Positions 9,115 to 18,874 are shown, counted from the stretch's first letter. The stretch: 64,000 nucleotides of DNA from Xylanibacter rodentium (GCF_013166575.1 NZ_JABKKE010000011.1:45962-109961); one strand, 5' to 3'. The notes: a model not told the origin generated them from the sequence alone. Numbers and translations: made by a program.

Positions 9115-10776
9115 ATGGAAAAAGAAATACAAATTCGTTGCAAAAATAATAAAAAAAAGATAAATATACGCATAGGCAGTACACTTTCTGAGATATTTCG
9201 TGAATTAAATCTTGCGATGGAATATGGTCCGGTAAGCGCAAAGGTGAACAATAAGGTTGAGGGAATGCACTATCGTGTATACAACAGCAAGGACATCGAG
9301 TTCCTGAACTTGCATTCGTCATCAGGCATGCGCACATATACACGCACGCTCTTCTTTGTGCTTTGCAAGGCTGTCAACGACCTTTACCCCGATGGGAGCG
9401 TGGTGATAGACATACCCGTATCCAACGGATACTATTGTGATCTGCGCATAGGTCGTGCCGTGACCGATGCCGATGCCACGGCCATACGCACCAGGATGCA
9501 GGAGATAATAGATGCGGCTATTCCCGTGCGCCGTCACGAATGTACCACAGAGGAGGCCATCCGCATGTTTGGTGAGATGGGGCGCGAGTCAAAGGCGAAA
9601 CTTCTTGAAAGCACCGGCCGGCTCTATACCATATATTATGATATAGACGGATATCGCGACTATTATTATGGCGTTTTGCTCACCAATACCTCCAAACTTC
9701 ATCTTTTCGGGCTTGAGAAATATTACGACGGACTGCTGTTGCGCATACCGTCTGTATCCGACCCTTCGCAGCTGGGCGAATTGATACGTCAGGACAAGAT
9801 GTTCGAGATATTCAAGGAGCACCACCAGTGGCAGGATATTCTCGGACTGTCCACCATCGGCGACCTGAACAGTGCCATAGACAAAGGATGGACCACGGAC
9901 CTTATAAACCTTTCCGAAGCACTTCAGGAGAAAAAAATAGTAAAGATAGCCGAAGACATTGCTTCGCGCACTGATGTGAAGATGGTGCTCATTGCCGGTC
10001 CGTCGTCGAGCGGCAAGACCACTACATGCAAGCGAATTTCGGTACAACTTCTGGCCAACGGAATACGCCCTGTGCCCATCTCGCTCGACGATTATTTTAT
10101 AGACCGTGACAAGACTCCCCGCGATGCTTCGGGTGATTACGATTTTGAAAGCCTTTATGCCCTTAATATACCGTTGCTCAACGAACAGATGAACGCCCTT
10201 TTTGCCGGCGAGGAGGTGGAGTTGCCGCGTTACGACTTCCCCACGGGCAAGAGCGTAAGCAGCGGCCGTCGGTTGAAGCTGAGGGGCAACGAAGTGCTTG
10301 TCGTTGAAGGAATACATGCGCTCAACCCCGAACTGACGGCTCACATCCCGGAGAATCAGAAATACCGGGTATACGCCTCTGCACTTACCACCATACTTAT
10401 AGACTCGCACAACTATGTGCCCACCACCGACAACCGACTGCTTCGGCGCATCATCCGCGACTACAAGTACCGTGGTGTCAGTGCCCGTGAGACAATACGC
10501 CGGTGGCCGTCGGTGCGCAAGGGGGAGAACCGTTGGATATTCCCGTTTCAGGAGCAGGCAGACGTGATGTTCAACACGGCCATGCTTTTCGAACTGGCTG
10601 TCATCAAGACTCAGGCCGAGCCATTGCTTGAGCTTGTGCCCGAAAATTGTGAGGAGCATAGTGAGGCCTACCGACTGTTGAAGTTCCTGCATTATATCAA
10701 GCCCATACCATACGAACAGGTTCCTTCAACATCGCTTCTGCGCGAGTTTCTTGGAGGCAGTTCGTTCAGGTACTGA
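9115..10776 (+). CDS. nucleoside kinase: TGS-like domain plus uridine kinase
   Basis: A 553-residue protein with a TGS-like N-terminus (residues 1-70) and a threonyl-tRNA-synthetase second-additional-domain-like region (about 70-210). The C-terminal uridine-kinase/phosphoribulokinase domain has the P-loop AGPSSSGKTT, then SLDDYFIDR, PRYDFPTG and VEGIHALNP. The same fusion is widespread in Bacteroidota and Firmicutes. Phosphorylation of a nucleoside is the expected reaction; the role of the tRNA-synthetase-like part is unknown. The A-family repeat starts 10 bases after the stop. Confidence 0.9.
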   Translation: MEKEIQIRCKNNKKKINIRIGSTLSEIFRELNLAMEYGPVSAKVNNKVEGMHYRVYNSKDIEFLNLHSSSGMRTYTRTLFFVLCKAVNDLYPDGSVVIDIPVSNGYYCDLRIGRAVTDADATAIRTRMQEIIDAAIPVRRHECTTEEAIRMFGEMGRESKAKLLESTGRLYTIYYDIDGYRDYYYGVLLTNTSKLHLFGLEKYYDGLLLRIPSVSDPSQLGELIRQDKMFEIFKEHHQWQDILGLSTIGDLNSAIDKGWTTDLINLSEALQEKKIVKIAEDIASRTDVKMVLIAGPSSSGKTTTCKRISVQLLANGIRPVPISLDDYFIDRDKTPRDASGDYDFESLYALNIPLLNEQMNALFAGEEVELPRYDFPTGKSVSSGRRLKLRGNEVLVVEGIHALNPELTAHIPENQKYRVYASALTTILIDSHNYVPTTDNRLLRRIIRDYKYRGVSARETIRRWPSVRKGENRWIFPFQEQADVMFNTAMLFELAVIKTQAEPLLELVPENCEEHSEAYRLLKFLHYIKPIPYEQVPSTSLLREFLGGSSFRY

Positions 10777-10785
10777 ATCTCTTTT

Positions 10786-10984
10786 TTATAATTGAGAATT
10801 GAGAGTTGAGAGTTGAGAATTATGATTACCTTTCCTCTAAAGGAAAAGCATTTCTATACTGCCGGTGTGGGAATCTCAAGATTTTCATGTAATTTTGTAC
10901 TCTCATTGGGAGAGAGATGTTAAAATGATGATGATATGGGCTAATCATAATTCTCAACTCTCAACTCTCAACTCTCAATTATAA
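10786..10984. repeat. family A inverted repeat (43-bp arms)
   Basis: Arms 10786-10828 and 10942-10984 are reverse complements with one mismatch. Each is made of TTATAATTGAGA, then tandem GAGAGTT units, then AATTATGATTA. The 113-base centre is unique. This fills the gap between the nucleoside kinase and the PKD protein gene. Other copies: 21282-21469, 23378-24063, 41138-41258. Confidence 0.9.
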
Positions 10985-11007
10985 TTTTTCGATAATAAAA
11001 CAAGATT

Positions 11008-12858
11008 ATGAAAAAAATTCTACTATTACTATCAATCTTCGCCGTGTTCGTGACCGGAGTACGGGCAGACGATCTGCGTGCGGCGTTCACGTCGGCACAG
11101 TCCTACATCCCCTATTACGTCCAGAACTTTGACAGCGAGGAGGAATTCTCGTCGTGGACAGTCAATACCACCAATCGCGAAGGCACATGGGAACTGGCGC
11201 CAGGAATGGGCTATAACATTACTTTTGACGGCATTGATCCGGACAACAAGAACTCGCTGACCATCAATTACAGCAAGAATCGTCAGGATGAGACCGCCAC
11301 ATCGCCTGAAATAGACATACTTCCCGGCAGCGTGGTGGAATATTACAATTATTTCAGTCCCGTATGGCTTGTCTTTGCCGGATATACGTTTTATGCCACT
11401 GACGTGGCTACAGGTGATACCATTCAGTTTCTCAATCAGTTCCGTTGGGCTCAGGCCGAAGGATATGACGAGACAGCTTGGAAAAAGTTCTCCTTTGACC
11501 TGAAGCGTCTGGAAGGCCGCAGGGTCACGTTTTCATTCCGCTATCAAGGCAGTGACGGAGACCAGCAGCTCATCGACGGATTTCGTGTGATGCAGGTGGA
11601 CGACAGCGATGATGCCCGCGTGAATGTATACCAGGGCGAGACCGTTCAGTTCTATGATCGTTCCGAGGGTGACGTGAAGTCGTGGCGATGGGAGTTTGAA
11701 GGCGGAGTGCCGGCCACATCGTCCAAGCCTGACCCGGTGGTGCGTTACGATCGGGCCGGAACTTATTCTGTCAAGCTCACTGTGAGCGACGGCACCGCTC
11801 AGTCGGAAACCGTACGTGAGGGGTATGTCATTGTCAGCATGCAGCAGCCGGTAGCTCAGATCGGCCTGCCCGAGGAGGGCTATCTGTCACCTTTCGTTGC
11901 CACTTTCGTTCCGACTGATGTTCCGCTGCAGTTCCGCAATCTGTCCACAGGTATGCCTACATCACTGAAATGGCAGTTTGTTGGAGGCTCGCCGGAAACG
12001 AGCACAGAGCAGAATCCCGTTGTCACATACACAAAGAAAGGCGTCTACAGCCTCTCGCTCACAGCCTCGAACGATGCCGGCACCGACACCGATGCCATGC
12101 TGTATGCCGTGCAGGCCGGTGGAGCGCAGTATGTGTGGAACATCACCCCTGAGGAAAACTCGTCGCTTGCACAGATCAAACTCGGATGGTACGGCAATTA
12201 CGCCGGCTCGAATTGGCTCGGGCTTTTGGCCTTTGCCGAGCATTATGACAAGCCTTTGGCTCCGGCCACGATAGACAGTGTCGACATTTATTTCTACTCC
12301 GGCCACACAGTGTCGCCCGACGCCCCCATCACGTTAAGCATCTGCCGTCCAGACGCTTCGGGCGCTCCGGGATAAGTGCTCGGCTCTGCTACAATAACGG
12401 CCAGTGGCATCGCCATCGACAACTCGTCGTTTGTGCCCACGCGTTTTCACCTGTCGTCACCGGTGGAGATAGACAGTGACTTCTTCGTGGTGATAGAAGG
12501 CTTCCCCAATGTATCTCAGGATACTGAACCTTACGACTCGGACGATATTGCCATTGCCTGCGTACGCCGCGCTGAGGGAGGAAAGACCACCACATGGCAG
12601 CTTGTGGAGGATCAGGATGATTATGGCAATTCGCTCGGTACGAGCCAATGGTTTGAAAACACAGATGATGCCGTGTCGATGGCCGTATGCCCGGTGATTA
12701 CCTACGACCCACCTGTAATCCCCGACGCCATTGTCCCCGTTGAGGTTTCTTCTGATGCCGGTGACGATGCCATATACACTCTGCAAGGCATACGTGTTAC
12801 GGGAACGACGTTGCCTGCGGGCATATATATAAAAGGCGGTAAAAAGGTGGCCTTTTAA
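11008..12858 (+). pseudogene. PKD-domain surface protein interrupted by one in-frame stop
   Basis: One continuous frame of 616 codons is broken only by TAA at 12373-12375. The N-terminus is a signal peptide (MKKILLLLSIFAVFVTGVRA). A jelly-roll-like domain with KNSLTINYSKN covers residues about 30-205. Two PKD-like domains follow (SWRWEFEGGVPATSSKPDP at about 225; SLKWQFVGGSPETSTEQNP at about 320), then a further beta domain. The stop falls inside this last domain, after DASGAPG, and the frame continues with VLGSATITASG. The distal part ends in YTLQGIRV...AGIYIKGGKKVAF, the cell-surface sorting-like tail of Prevotella proteins. A stop would leave a 455-residue product without the tail. It could be a true nonsense mutation, an error or readthrough. 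Confidence 0.75.
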
Positions 12859-12863
12859 GGAGC

Positions 12864-13028
12864 CTCTCTTGGGGCTGTGTCAAAATCCGGTCCATTTTGC
12901 TTGTAGGGATATATTCTTGTATTTGTCCGCTAAGTATATGCTGAATATCAACATGTTACTAACGGACAAATACAAGAATATGTCCCTACCTTTTGCGATA
13001 TCTATATTCTGACACAGCCCCAAGAGAG
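12864..13028. repeat. family E inverted repeat between convergent genes
   Basis: CTCTCTTGGGGCTGTGTCA (from 12864) pairs with the complementary sequence ending at 13028. A second paired block around TTCTTGTATTTGTCCG lies nearer the centre. It sits 5 bases after the PKD gene and 9 bases from the murF stop, so it may terminate both. Confidence 0.8.
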
Positions 13029-13037
13029 AAAAAAAAC

Positions 13038-14381
13038 TCACAGCTTTTCCGGCAGCTCGTACAATCTTGTGCTGTGACTGCCTTTTATCAGTATGTATCT
13101 TCCTTCAATGTGCTTGCGGTTGATTTCTTCTTTCACCTCGTCCACATTTCTGAATTTGCGGAATCTGCATTCCGTCCTGCCGAACTCCTCTCCTACGAGC
13201 CACACCTCGTCAAAGCCGCAGTCGTCGAGCAAAGCCACTATCTTGCTATGCTCGTCTGCGCTCACGTCGCCGAGTTCGCCCATGTCGCCGAGTATGGCCA
13301 TCTTGGGGCTTGTCTCCATCATCCGGAAGTTGTCGATGGCCGCAGCCATACTCGTCGGGTTGGCATTGTAGGCATCTACAATCAGACGGTTGTGTGCCGT
13401 CACGGTCATTTGCGAACGGTTGTTGCTTGGCATATAGTTCTCCAGTGCATGGCATATCCTGTCGGCGTCTACACCGAAGTGGCGTCCTACGGTGATTGCG
13501 GCCAGCATGTTGTCGGTGTTGTAGGCACCTATCAAGTGTGTCTGCACCTCGTGCCATTCTCCGGCGGTATGTCCGTCAGCGTGCTCTTCGCGCCATCTGA
13601 ATCTCAGAAACGGAGCGCAGCCCGTCACTTCACCCCTTACATAGGTGTCGTCAAGCGTCGTGGCGCCGTGTGTTTCCTGACGGGGACTCTTGCCGTATCC
13701 CACTACATGGGGCAGACCTGTAGCCATGTTTTCCAGAATATCGTTGTCGGCGTTGACAAAGGTAATGCTGTCGGGCTTTGTGCGAAGAAAATCGTAAAGT
13801 TCACCCTTTGTGCGAATCACGCCCTCAAACGAGCCGAAGCCAAGCAGATGGGCACGTCCTACGTTGGTTATCAGTCCGCAGTCGGGTTCGACAATCTCTA
13901 CCAACGTCTTTATGTCGCCAGGATGGCTTGCACCCATCTCTACCACGGCAATGTCATGTTCCGGTGTGATGCGGAGCAGTGTCTTTGGCACGCCGATGTC
14001 GTTGTTGAAGTTTCCCGCTGTGCAAAGCACATGGTATTTCTCGGCCAGTACGGCCGCGGTCAGTTCCTTTGTCGTTGTCTTGCCGTTGGTGCCCGTTATT
14101 CCTATCACGGGGTTGCAGAATTGCCGGCGGTGATGGCGTGCGAGCTGTTGCAGCGTCTGAAGGCAGTCGTCTACAAGTATGCACCGTTCGTCCGAGGCAT
14201 ATTCGGCCTCGTCGACCACGGCCCATGAACAACCTTTTTCAAGTGCCGCCGCTGCAAACCGGTTACCGTCGAACGATTCGCCTTTCAAGGCCACGAATAT
14301 AGAACCTTGCGGGCAGTCGCGGCTGTCGGTAGTGACCACAGGATGTTTTTTGAAAATGCTATAAAGTTCCGATATTTCCAT
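13038..14381 (-). CDS. murF: UDP-MurNAc-tripeptide--D-Ala-D-Ala ligase
   Basis: A 447-residue Mur ligase that adds D-alanyl-D-alanine to the UDP-MurNAc tripeptide in the cytoplasm, the last soluble step of peptidoglycan precursor synthesis. The ATP-binding motif GITGTNGKTTTKEL lies near residue 105. Mid-domain GNFNNDIGVP and EMGASHPGDI and the C-terminal VDAYNANPTSM are typical of MurF. The start MEISELYSIF at 14381 was chosen because family members begin this way; in-frame codons further upstream lie in AT-rich leader. ddl, at 43.1 kb, makes its D-Ala-D-Ala substrate. Confidence 0.93.
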   Translation of the reverse strand: MEISELYSIFKKHPVVTTDSRDCPQGSIFVALKGESFDGNRFAAAALEKGCSWAVVDEAEYASDERCILVDDCLQTLQQLARHHRRQFCNPVIGITGTNGKTTTKELTAAVLAEKYHVLCTAGNFNNDIGVPKTLLRITPEHDIAVVEMGASHPGDIKTLVEIVEPDCGLITNVGRAHLLGFGSFEGVIRTKGELYDFLRTKPDSITFVNADNDILENMATGLPHVVGYGKSPRQETHGATTLDDTYVRGEVTGCAPFLRFRWREEHADGHTAGEWHEVQTHLIGAYNTDNMLAAITVGRHFGVDADRICHALENYMPSNNRSQMTVTAHNRLIVDAYNANPTSMAAAIDNFRMMETSPKMAILGDMGELGDVSADEHSKIVALLDDCGFDEVWLVGEEFGRTECRFRKFRNVDEVKEEINRKHIEGRYILIKGSHSTRLYELPEKL

Positions 14382-14483
14382 AATCATCAGCTTTATTATT
14401 AGAATCAGCTTTATTACCGTAATATGTATTATTCGGCTGCAAAAATACATTAAAATTCCCGAACGGTGTAATATAATGATAAA

Positions 14484-14880
14484 TAAGTAAGTCAATCAAC
14501 AGAATTAAACTACATAATCTTCCGGACATAGGATGGGGCGCCTTGAAAGAACGTGCTTTGGATGGATGCGCCCCAACGGGGCAACGAGCACATAGCCCGG
14601 GGCAGAGCGTAGCGGCACCCCGGGAATAATACGATTCATACATTCGCCCTGAAAGGGCAAAAGCGTTAATTATCAAATACTTACATTTTTTTACATTCCA
14701 TATGTTTTTATGCTTTTGCCCTTTCAGGGCGCGGGGATTGTCGATGTTTGATTCCCGGGGTGCCGCTACGCTCTGCCCCGGGCTATGTGCTCGTTGCCCC
14801 GTTGGGGCGCATCCATCCAGAGTGCGTTCATCCTATATCCGGACGATAATGTAGTTTAATTTTGTTGACTAACTTATTTT
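14484..14880. repeat. family F long inverted repeat, copy 1
   Basis: Two arms of about 170 bases in opposite orientation. Each runs from GTCAAC-A-AATTAAACTAC through CCGGACATAGGATG, GGATGGATGCGCCCC, GAGCACATAGCCCGGGGC and CCCTGAAAGGGCAAAAGC. Each arm contains several short GC hairpins of its own. No reading frame of note crosses it. Two further copies lie at 46268-46610 and 63490-63868. It occupies the murF upstream region. Confidence 0.9.
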
Positions 14881-14908
14881 GATAATCTTTACAGGCAAAT
14901 TATAAAGT

Positions 14909-15012
14909 AATATAACTTATATTACTTATCAATATAACTTATATTACTTATCAATATAACTTATATTACTTATCAATATAACTTATATTACTTATCAATA
15001 TGACTTATATTA
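14909..15012 (+). repeat. 22-bp tandem repeat, four full units and a partial
   Basis: The unit AATATAACTTATATTACTTATC repeats exactly from 14909 to 14996, with a diverged partial unit to 15012. Each unit contains the near-palindrome TAATATAACTTATATTA. It begins about 30 bases after the end of F copy 1. No open frame uses it. Confidence 0.95.
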
Positions 15013-15253
15013 TATAATGGTGTTTGCCCAGTTGCCGTTACATCACTTAACATAGACGTTTGTGTCTTTTATATTTTTAGTTGAAGATTTAAATATGCAA
15101 AGATTTTTAGTTTTAACACAGGCAAGAGTTCGCCATTCCTCTGTGTTTTTCAGAAACATAAACTTATTTTATCCATTTGCAATTGTTGTTCGGGATTTTT
15201 TTCGTATTTTTGTCTCCGCATATGAATAAAAGATAGATATATTTATAAAAGCT

Positions 15254-16219
15254 ATGAACAGAATCATTCTTCTTGTAATAATGTTGATAGGCGTTGTTGC
15301 CGGTGTAGCGGCTCAGGACGATGCCGATGCAAAGTATGCCTCCGAATTGTTGAAACCCGGAGTTGAGGCTCCGGACTTTACCATTTCAAACTCAGGTTCC
15401 TCTTACGACGGTACGTCGCTCAGTTCGCTGCGTGGTAAGTATGTGGTGGTTGATTTCTGGGCGTCGTGGTGTCCGGACTGCCGTAAGGACATCAGAAAGA
15501 TAAGGTGGATGAACCGTCGTTTCGCTTCCGACAGTATCGTTTTTGTGGGTGTGTCGTTTGACAAGAGCGAGGAGGCGTGGCGCAAGTGTATCGCCGACAG
15601 TTCGATGACATGGATGCAGCATCGCGAGCAGAAGCCGTGGAAGGAGACCAAGATATCAAAGGACTACAACATAAAGTGGATTCCGTCGATTTATCTCATC
15701 GGTCCCGACGGCCGCGTTGTGCTCGGCACGGTGATGCCCGACAAGTTGCGCAAGGCTCTCGGAGACATTGCCCCTGAGGCCGCCGCACGGGGGAAGAGGG
15801 CGGTGAGCGGAGACATTCCGAAAGTCGCGGGGATATCCGGCATTGCCGACTTTGACAGGTTTCCGGGAGGATGTGATGCGCTGCAGAAATATTTAAAACG
15901 AAACATGCAATACCCGGATATGGCCACCAAACTACAGGCTGCCGGCCATGTGGTGATGCACTATACGGTAAATCCGGATGGAAGCATAACGGATATTACG
16001 GCCACCGACTGCAAATTGGAATATATCAATACGGCCATGCTCGACAAGTATACCGCAGAGCAGCAGGGCGAGATGCGCAAGGAATGTGTGCGACTGTTTG
16101 CAAAAGAGGGATATCGGCTTATCAAGAGTATGCCTAAGTGGAAGGCGGCAAGGAACGGCGGTCCGCTGAAAATAACATTGCCGCTGAATTTCACAGGGGT
16201 AGAATTGATTGAAAGATAG
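15254..16219 (+). CDS. thioredoxin-like (TlpA/ResA) protein fused to TonB C-terminal domain
   Basis: A 321-residue exported protein with signal peptide MNRIILLVIMLIGVVAGVAA. Residues about 35-170 form a TlpA/ResA-type thioredoxin fold with active site WCPDC (72-76), KYVVVDFWASWCPDC and the cis-proline region WIPSIYLIGPDGRVV. Residues about 203-320 match the TonB C-terminal fold: FPGG..ALQKYLKRNMQYP, then VMHYTVNPDGSITDI and a final LTLPLNF-like strand (ITLPLNFTG). The fusion suggests a periplasmic redox protein that contacts a TonB-dependent partner or simply uses the fold. A -7 box TATTTTTG is at 15205-15212. A hairpin follows the gene. Confidence 0.85.
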   Translation: MNRIILLVIMLIGVVAGVAAQDDADAKYASELLKPGVEAPDFTISNSGSSYDGTSLSSLRGKYVVVDFWASWCPDCRKDIRKIRWMNRRFASDSIVFVGVSFDKSEEAWRKCIADSSMTWMQHREQKPWKETKISKDYNIKWIPSIYLIGPDGRVVLGTVMPDKLRKALGDIAPEAAARGKRAVSGDIPKVAGISGIADFDRFPGGCDALQKYLKRNMQYPDMATKLQAAGHVVMHYTVNPDGSITDITATDCKLEYINTAMLDKYTAEQQGEMRKECVRLFAKEGYRLIKSMPKWKAARNGGPLKITLPLNFTGVELIER

Positions 16220-16263
16220 TTGTGCGTATTGGCTTGTAGTGAACTGAAAAGCAGAAATCAGAA

Positions 16264-16337
16264 CTTGCAGGGGCATGTCCTTTATCCCGCCGCGGTGAAA
16301 CAACCATGCAGCTGAATAAAAGACACGGCCCTGCAAG
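16264..16337. terminator. hairpin between convergent genes
   Basis: CTTGCAGGGGCATGTCCTTT near 16264 pairs with AGACACGGCCCTGCAAG ending at 16337, with two mismatches. It sits between the thioredoxin-TonB gene and the convergent MaoC gene and probably ends transcription in one or both directions. Confidence 0.6.
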
Positions 16338-16387
16338 TGTTCCGGCACAGGCTTTCATGTAGTGTCGTCAATTACGGCGGCACCGTG

Positions 16388-16852
16388 CTATTCGAAATAA
16401 TAAAGGAATGTGGCCACACCTTCAAGTGCCGGCTTGCGTGCGTCCTTTATCTCAATCTTGAACTTAATCTCAGCCTTGCACACGCCGCGCAGGTCGGCTA
16501 TCGACTGAAGTGTTGTGACCAGCCGTACGCTCGAGCCGGTCACTACGGCCTGTCCGAACTTCATCTTGTCCATTCCGTAGTTCACCATCATCTTCAGGTT
16601 GTTCACTTCGATAATCTGGTTCCACATATGCGGCAGCAGCGACAGTGTGAGATAGCCGTGGGCGATGGTGCTCTTGTACGGGCTCTCCACCTTGGCACGC
16701 TCCGTGTCTACATGTATCCACTGATGGTCTAATGTGGCATCGGCAAAGAGGTTGATACGTTCCTGATTCACTTCCACCCAGTCGGACGTGCCGAGCACTT
16801 CACCGAGGTGTGATGCAAATTCCTCGTATGAGTTTACTATAAGTTTTTCCAT
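16388..16852 (-). CDS. MaoC-like (hot-dog) dehydratase
   Basis: A 154-residue single hot-dog domain matching MaoC/(R)-enoyl-CoA hydratase family proteins. INLFADATLDHQWIHVD carries the catalytic Asp/His pair, and STIAHGYLTLSLLPHM is the second signature. It is expected to hydrate trans-2-enoyl thioesters or dehydrate 3-hydroxyacyl thioesters in the cytoplasm. Length is typical. It stands alone, convergent with the thioredoxin-TonB gene. A -7 box TACTTTTG on this strand lies at 16914-16921. Confidence 0.88.
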   Translation of the reverse strand: MEKLIVNSYEEFASHLGEVLGTSDWVEVNQERINLFADATLDHQWIHVDTERAKVESPYKSTIAHGYLTLSLLPHMWNQIIEVNNLKMMVNYGMDKMKFGQAVVTGSSVRLVTTLQSIADLRGVCKAEIKFKIEIKDARKPALEGVATFLYYFE

Positions 16853-17158
16853 GTTCTTTTATTTATTGGTTGTTTTATAGAGTATGTCATAAGTGTAGTC
16901 CGGTAAGGACATGCAAAAGTATCAATAAAATCTCGATAAAGAGTTGTAAACATCCTTGCTTTAACATAAGTTAATTTGCGTTTGGCCCCGTTTTACATAT
17001 CAAGTCTTTCAGTTTTTATTGAGAGCGAAGTCTTTAAAAATGAGTTATCGCTCATTTTGTCAGTTAAGATTTGTTTGTGACAAAAAGTTTTAAATACGGC
17101 TTATTTACGATAATTATATGTAAATTTGCCAAAATATTCCGATACATAATATACTGCA
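16853..17158. promoter_or_regulatory. divergent intergenic region with folP -7 box
   Basis: These 306 bases hold no gene. TAAATTTG at 17121-17128 is a good -7 box 31 bases ahead of folP; no clear -33 is seen at the usual distance. The minus-strand box for the MaoC gene is at 16914-16921. TTTAACATAAGTTAA near 16970 resembles the terminus of family G repeats. Confidence 0.45.
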
Positions 17159-18037
17159 ATGACACAACCTGTCAATTATACAATAAACGTACATGGCACT
17201 TTGATAGACCTCGGCCGGCCTCAGGTGATGGGCATACTCAACGTTACGCCCGACTCGTTCTATGCCGGCAGCCGCAAACAGACTGAGCGTGAGATAGCCG
17301 AAAGAGCATGCCGCATAGTGGAAGAAGGAGGCTCGATTGTTGATGTGGGAGCATTCTCCACACGTCCCGGTGCGCCTGTGGTGAGCGAGGCGGAGGAGAT
17401 GGAACGTTTGCGCCGCGGGCTTGCCACGGTGCGCCGCGTGTTGCCGGATGCCGTACTCAGTGTCGACACGTTCCGTCCGGATGTTGCCCGTATGGCTGTC
17501 GAGGAATATGGCGTGGGGATAATTAACGATGTGTCGGAGGGCAATGTGGGCGGAGCCTTTGGCGGAACGGATGCGTCAGTCTATGAAAATCGTGGTCTTG
17601 CGGCGTCGGGTGTGCCCGCTATGTTCGCAATGGTGGCCCGCCTTGGGGTTCCATATATACTGATGTCGTTGAAACCGACATTGCCCGAAATGCTCAAGGC
17701 CTTTGCCGCAGAGGTTCAGCAGCTGCGTGATCTTGGTGTGAAAGATATAATACTCGACCCCGGGTTCGGCTTTGGCAAGACTCTTGAACAGAACTATGCC
17801 GTCATAGCCGGTCTCGATCGCATGCTATGTCTGGGATTGCCGGTGCTTGTGGGCGTATCGCGAAAGTCTATGGTGTGGAAACTTCTCGGAGGCGGTGCCG
17901 ATGATGCACTTACAGGCACCACAGTGCTGCACGCCTTGGCTTTGGAGCGCGGTGCCTCGATACTGCGGGTGCACGACGTGCGCCAGGCCGTGGAGGCAGT
18001 GGCGGTGGTGGGACAGATGATGAGTGAAGAGTTCTGA
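17159..18037 (+). CDS. folP: dihydropteroate synthase
   Basis: A 292-residue TIM-barrel enzyme joining p-aminobenzoate to dihydropterin pyrophosphate in folate synthesis. Motifs: MGILNVTPDSFYAGSR, IVDVGAFSTRPGA (pterin and PABA loops), SVDTFRPDVA, IINDVSEGN, LDPGFGFGKT and VGVSRKSMVWK. It heads an operon with cdaA, a pairing common in this phylum. The last residues (MMSEEF) come from a family B repeat arm (about 18019-18057), so the native C-terminus appears to have been replaced or extended by a few residues. Confidence 0.95.
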   Translation: MTQPVNYTINVHGTLIDLGRPQVMGILNVTPDSFYAGSRKQTEREIAERACRIVEEGGSIVDVGAFSTRPGAPVVSEAEEMERLRRGLATVRRVLPDAVLSVDTFRPDVARMAVEEYGVGIINDVSEGNVGGAFGGTDASVYENRGLAASGVPAMFAMVARLGVPYILMSLKPTLPEMLKAFAAEVQQLRDLGVKDIILDPGFGFGKTLEQNYAVIAGLDRMLCLGLPVLVGVSRKSMVWKLLGGGADDALTGTTVLHALALERGASILRVHDVRQAVEAVAVVGQMMSEEF

Positions 18038-18057
18038 GTGATGAGTGAAGAGGTATG
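18019..18057 (+). repeat. solo arm of family B repeat at folP 3' end
   Basis: The motif GAGTGATGAGTGAAGAGG followed by TATGATATGCTTT matches the left arm of the family B element at 33579-33712. No complementary right arm follows before cdaA. It supplies the last six codons and the TGA of folP. Confidence 0.65.
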
Positions 18058-18097
18058 ATATGCTTTCAACTCCCTTTAACTCCTTAAAAAATAAAAT

Positions 18098-18874
18098 ATG
18101 TTTTTCGATTTTGGAATAAAGGATGTCATTGACATCTTTCTTGTAGCACTGATGCTCTACTACGTATATCGGCTGATGAAAGAGTCGAGGTCGCTTAATG
18201 TGTTCATCGGAATAATGATGTTCGTAGTGTCGTGGCTTTTCGTGTCACAGATACTTGAGATGCGTCTGCTTGGTTCGATTATGGACAAGTTGGTGAGTGT
18301 GGGAGTGATAGGTCTGATTATCCTGTTTCAGGAGGACATACGAAAGTTTCTCTATACACTCGGTGCCCATCAGCGCATACGTATGGTGATGAGGCTGTTC
18401 TCGTCGGACAAGGATACGACAGCCCGCGAGGACAAGGAGTCGATAATGCCCATAGTGATGGCATGCCTGAGTCTGAGCAAGGGTAAGGTGGGAGCGCTGA
18501 TTGTGATGGAGCGTTCCACACCGCTTGACGACATTGCCGATACGGGTGAAATAATCGATGCCGGCATCAACCAGCGGCTTATAGAGAATATATTCTTCAA
18601 AAATTCACCGTTGCACGACGGAGCGATGATAATATCAAAGAAGCGCATCAAGGCTGCAGGGTGCATACTGCCTGTGTCCCACAGCTACGACATACCTAAG
18701 GAGCTGGGGCTGCGACACCGTGCCGCCATGGGCATATCGCAGGAGTGCGATGCCATAGCTATCGTAGTGTCGGAGGAGACCGGCGGCATCTCGGTGGCCA
18801 TTAAGGGTGCTTTTCAGTTGCGTCTGTCGGCGGAAAAGCTGGAAAGCATACTTACCAATGAGATGGGACAGTGA
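18098..18874 (+). CDS. cdaA: diadenylate cyclase, membrane-bound
   Basis: A 258-residue protein with three N-terminal membrane segments (residues 1-80) and a DAC domain carrying both catalytic motifs, DGA (in NSPLHDGAMII) and RHR (in LGLRHRAAMG). It condenses two ATP into cyclic-di-AMP, which controls osmolyte transport and wall homeostasis. It starts 60 bases after folP, and the two genes are likely one transcript. Length and topology match CdaA (DacA). No CdaR-like partner is adjacent, as is usual in Bacteroidota. Confidence 0.93.
   Translation: MFFDFGIKDVIDIFLVALMLYYVYRLMKESRSLNVFIGIMMFVVSWLFVSQILEMRLLGSIMDKLVSVGVIGLIILFQEDIRKFLYTLGAHQRIRMVMRLFSSDKDTTAREDKESIMPIVMACLSLSKGKVGALIVMERSTPLDDIADTGEIIDAGINQRLIENIFFKNSPLHDGAMIISKKRIKAAGCILPVSHSYDIPKELGLRHRAAMGISQECDAIAIVVSEETGGISVAIKGAFQLRLSAEKLESILTNEMGQ

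Noticed and set aside
12993..14228. 411-codon plus-strand frame over murF
   Set aside because: murF on the other strand has all ligase motifs; this frame has none.
14909..15012. Possible CRISPR array
   Set aside because: Units are contiguous 22-mers without spacers; a plain tandem repeat. The 15-bp array at the window end is likewise spacer-free.
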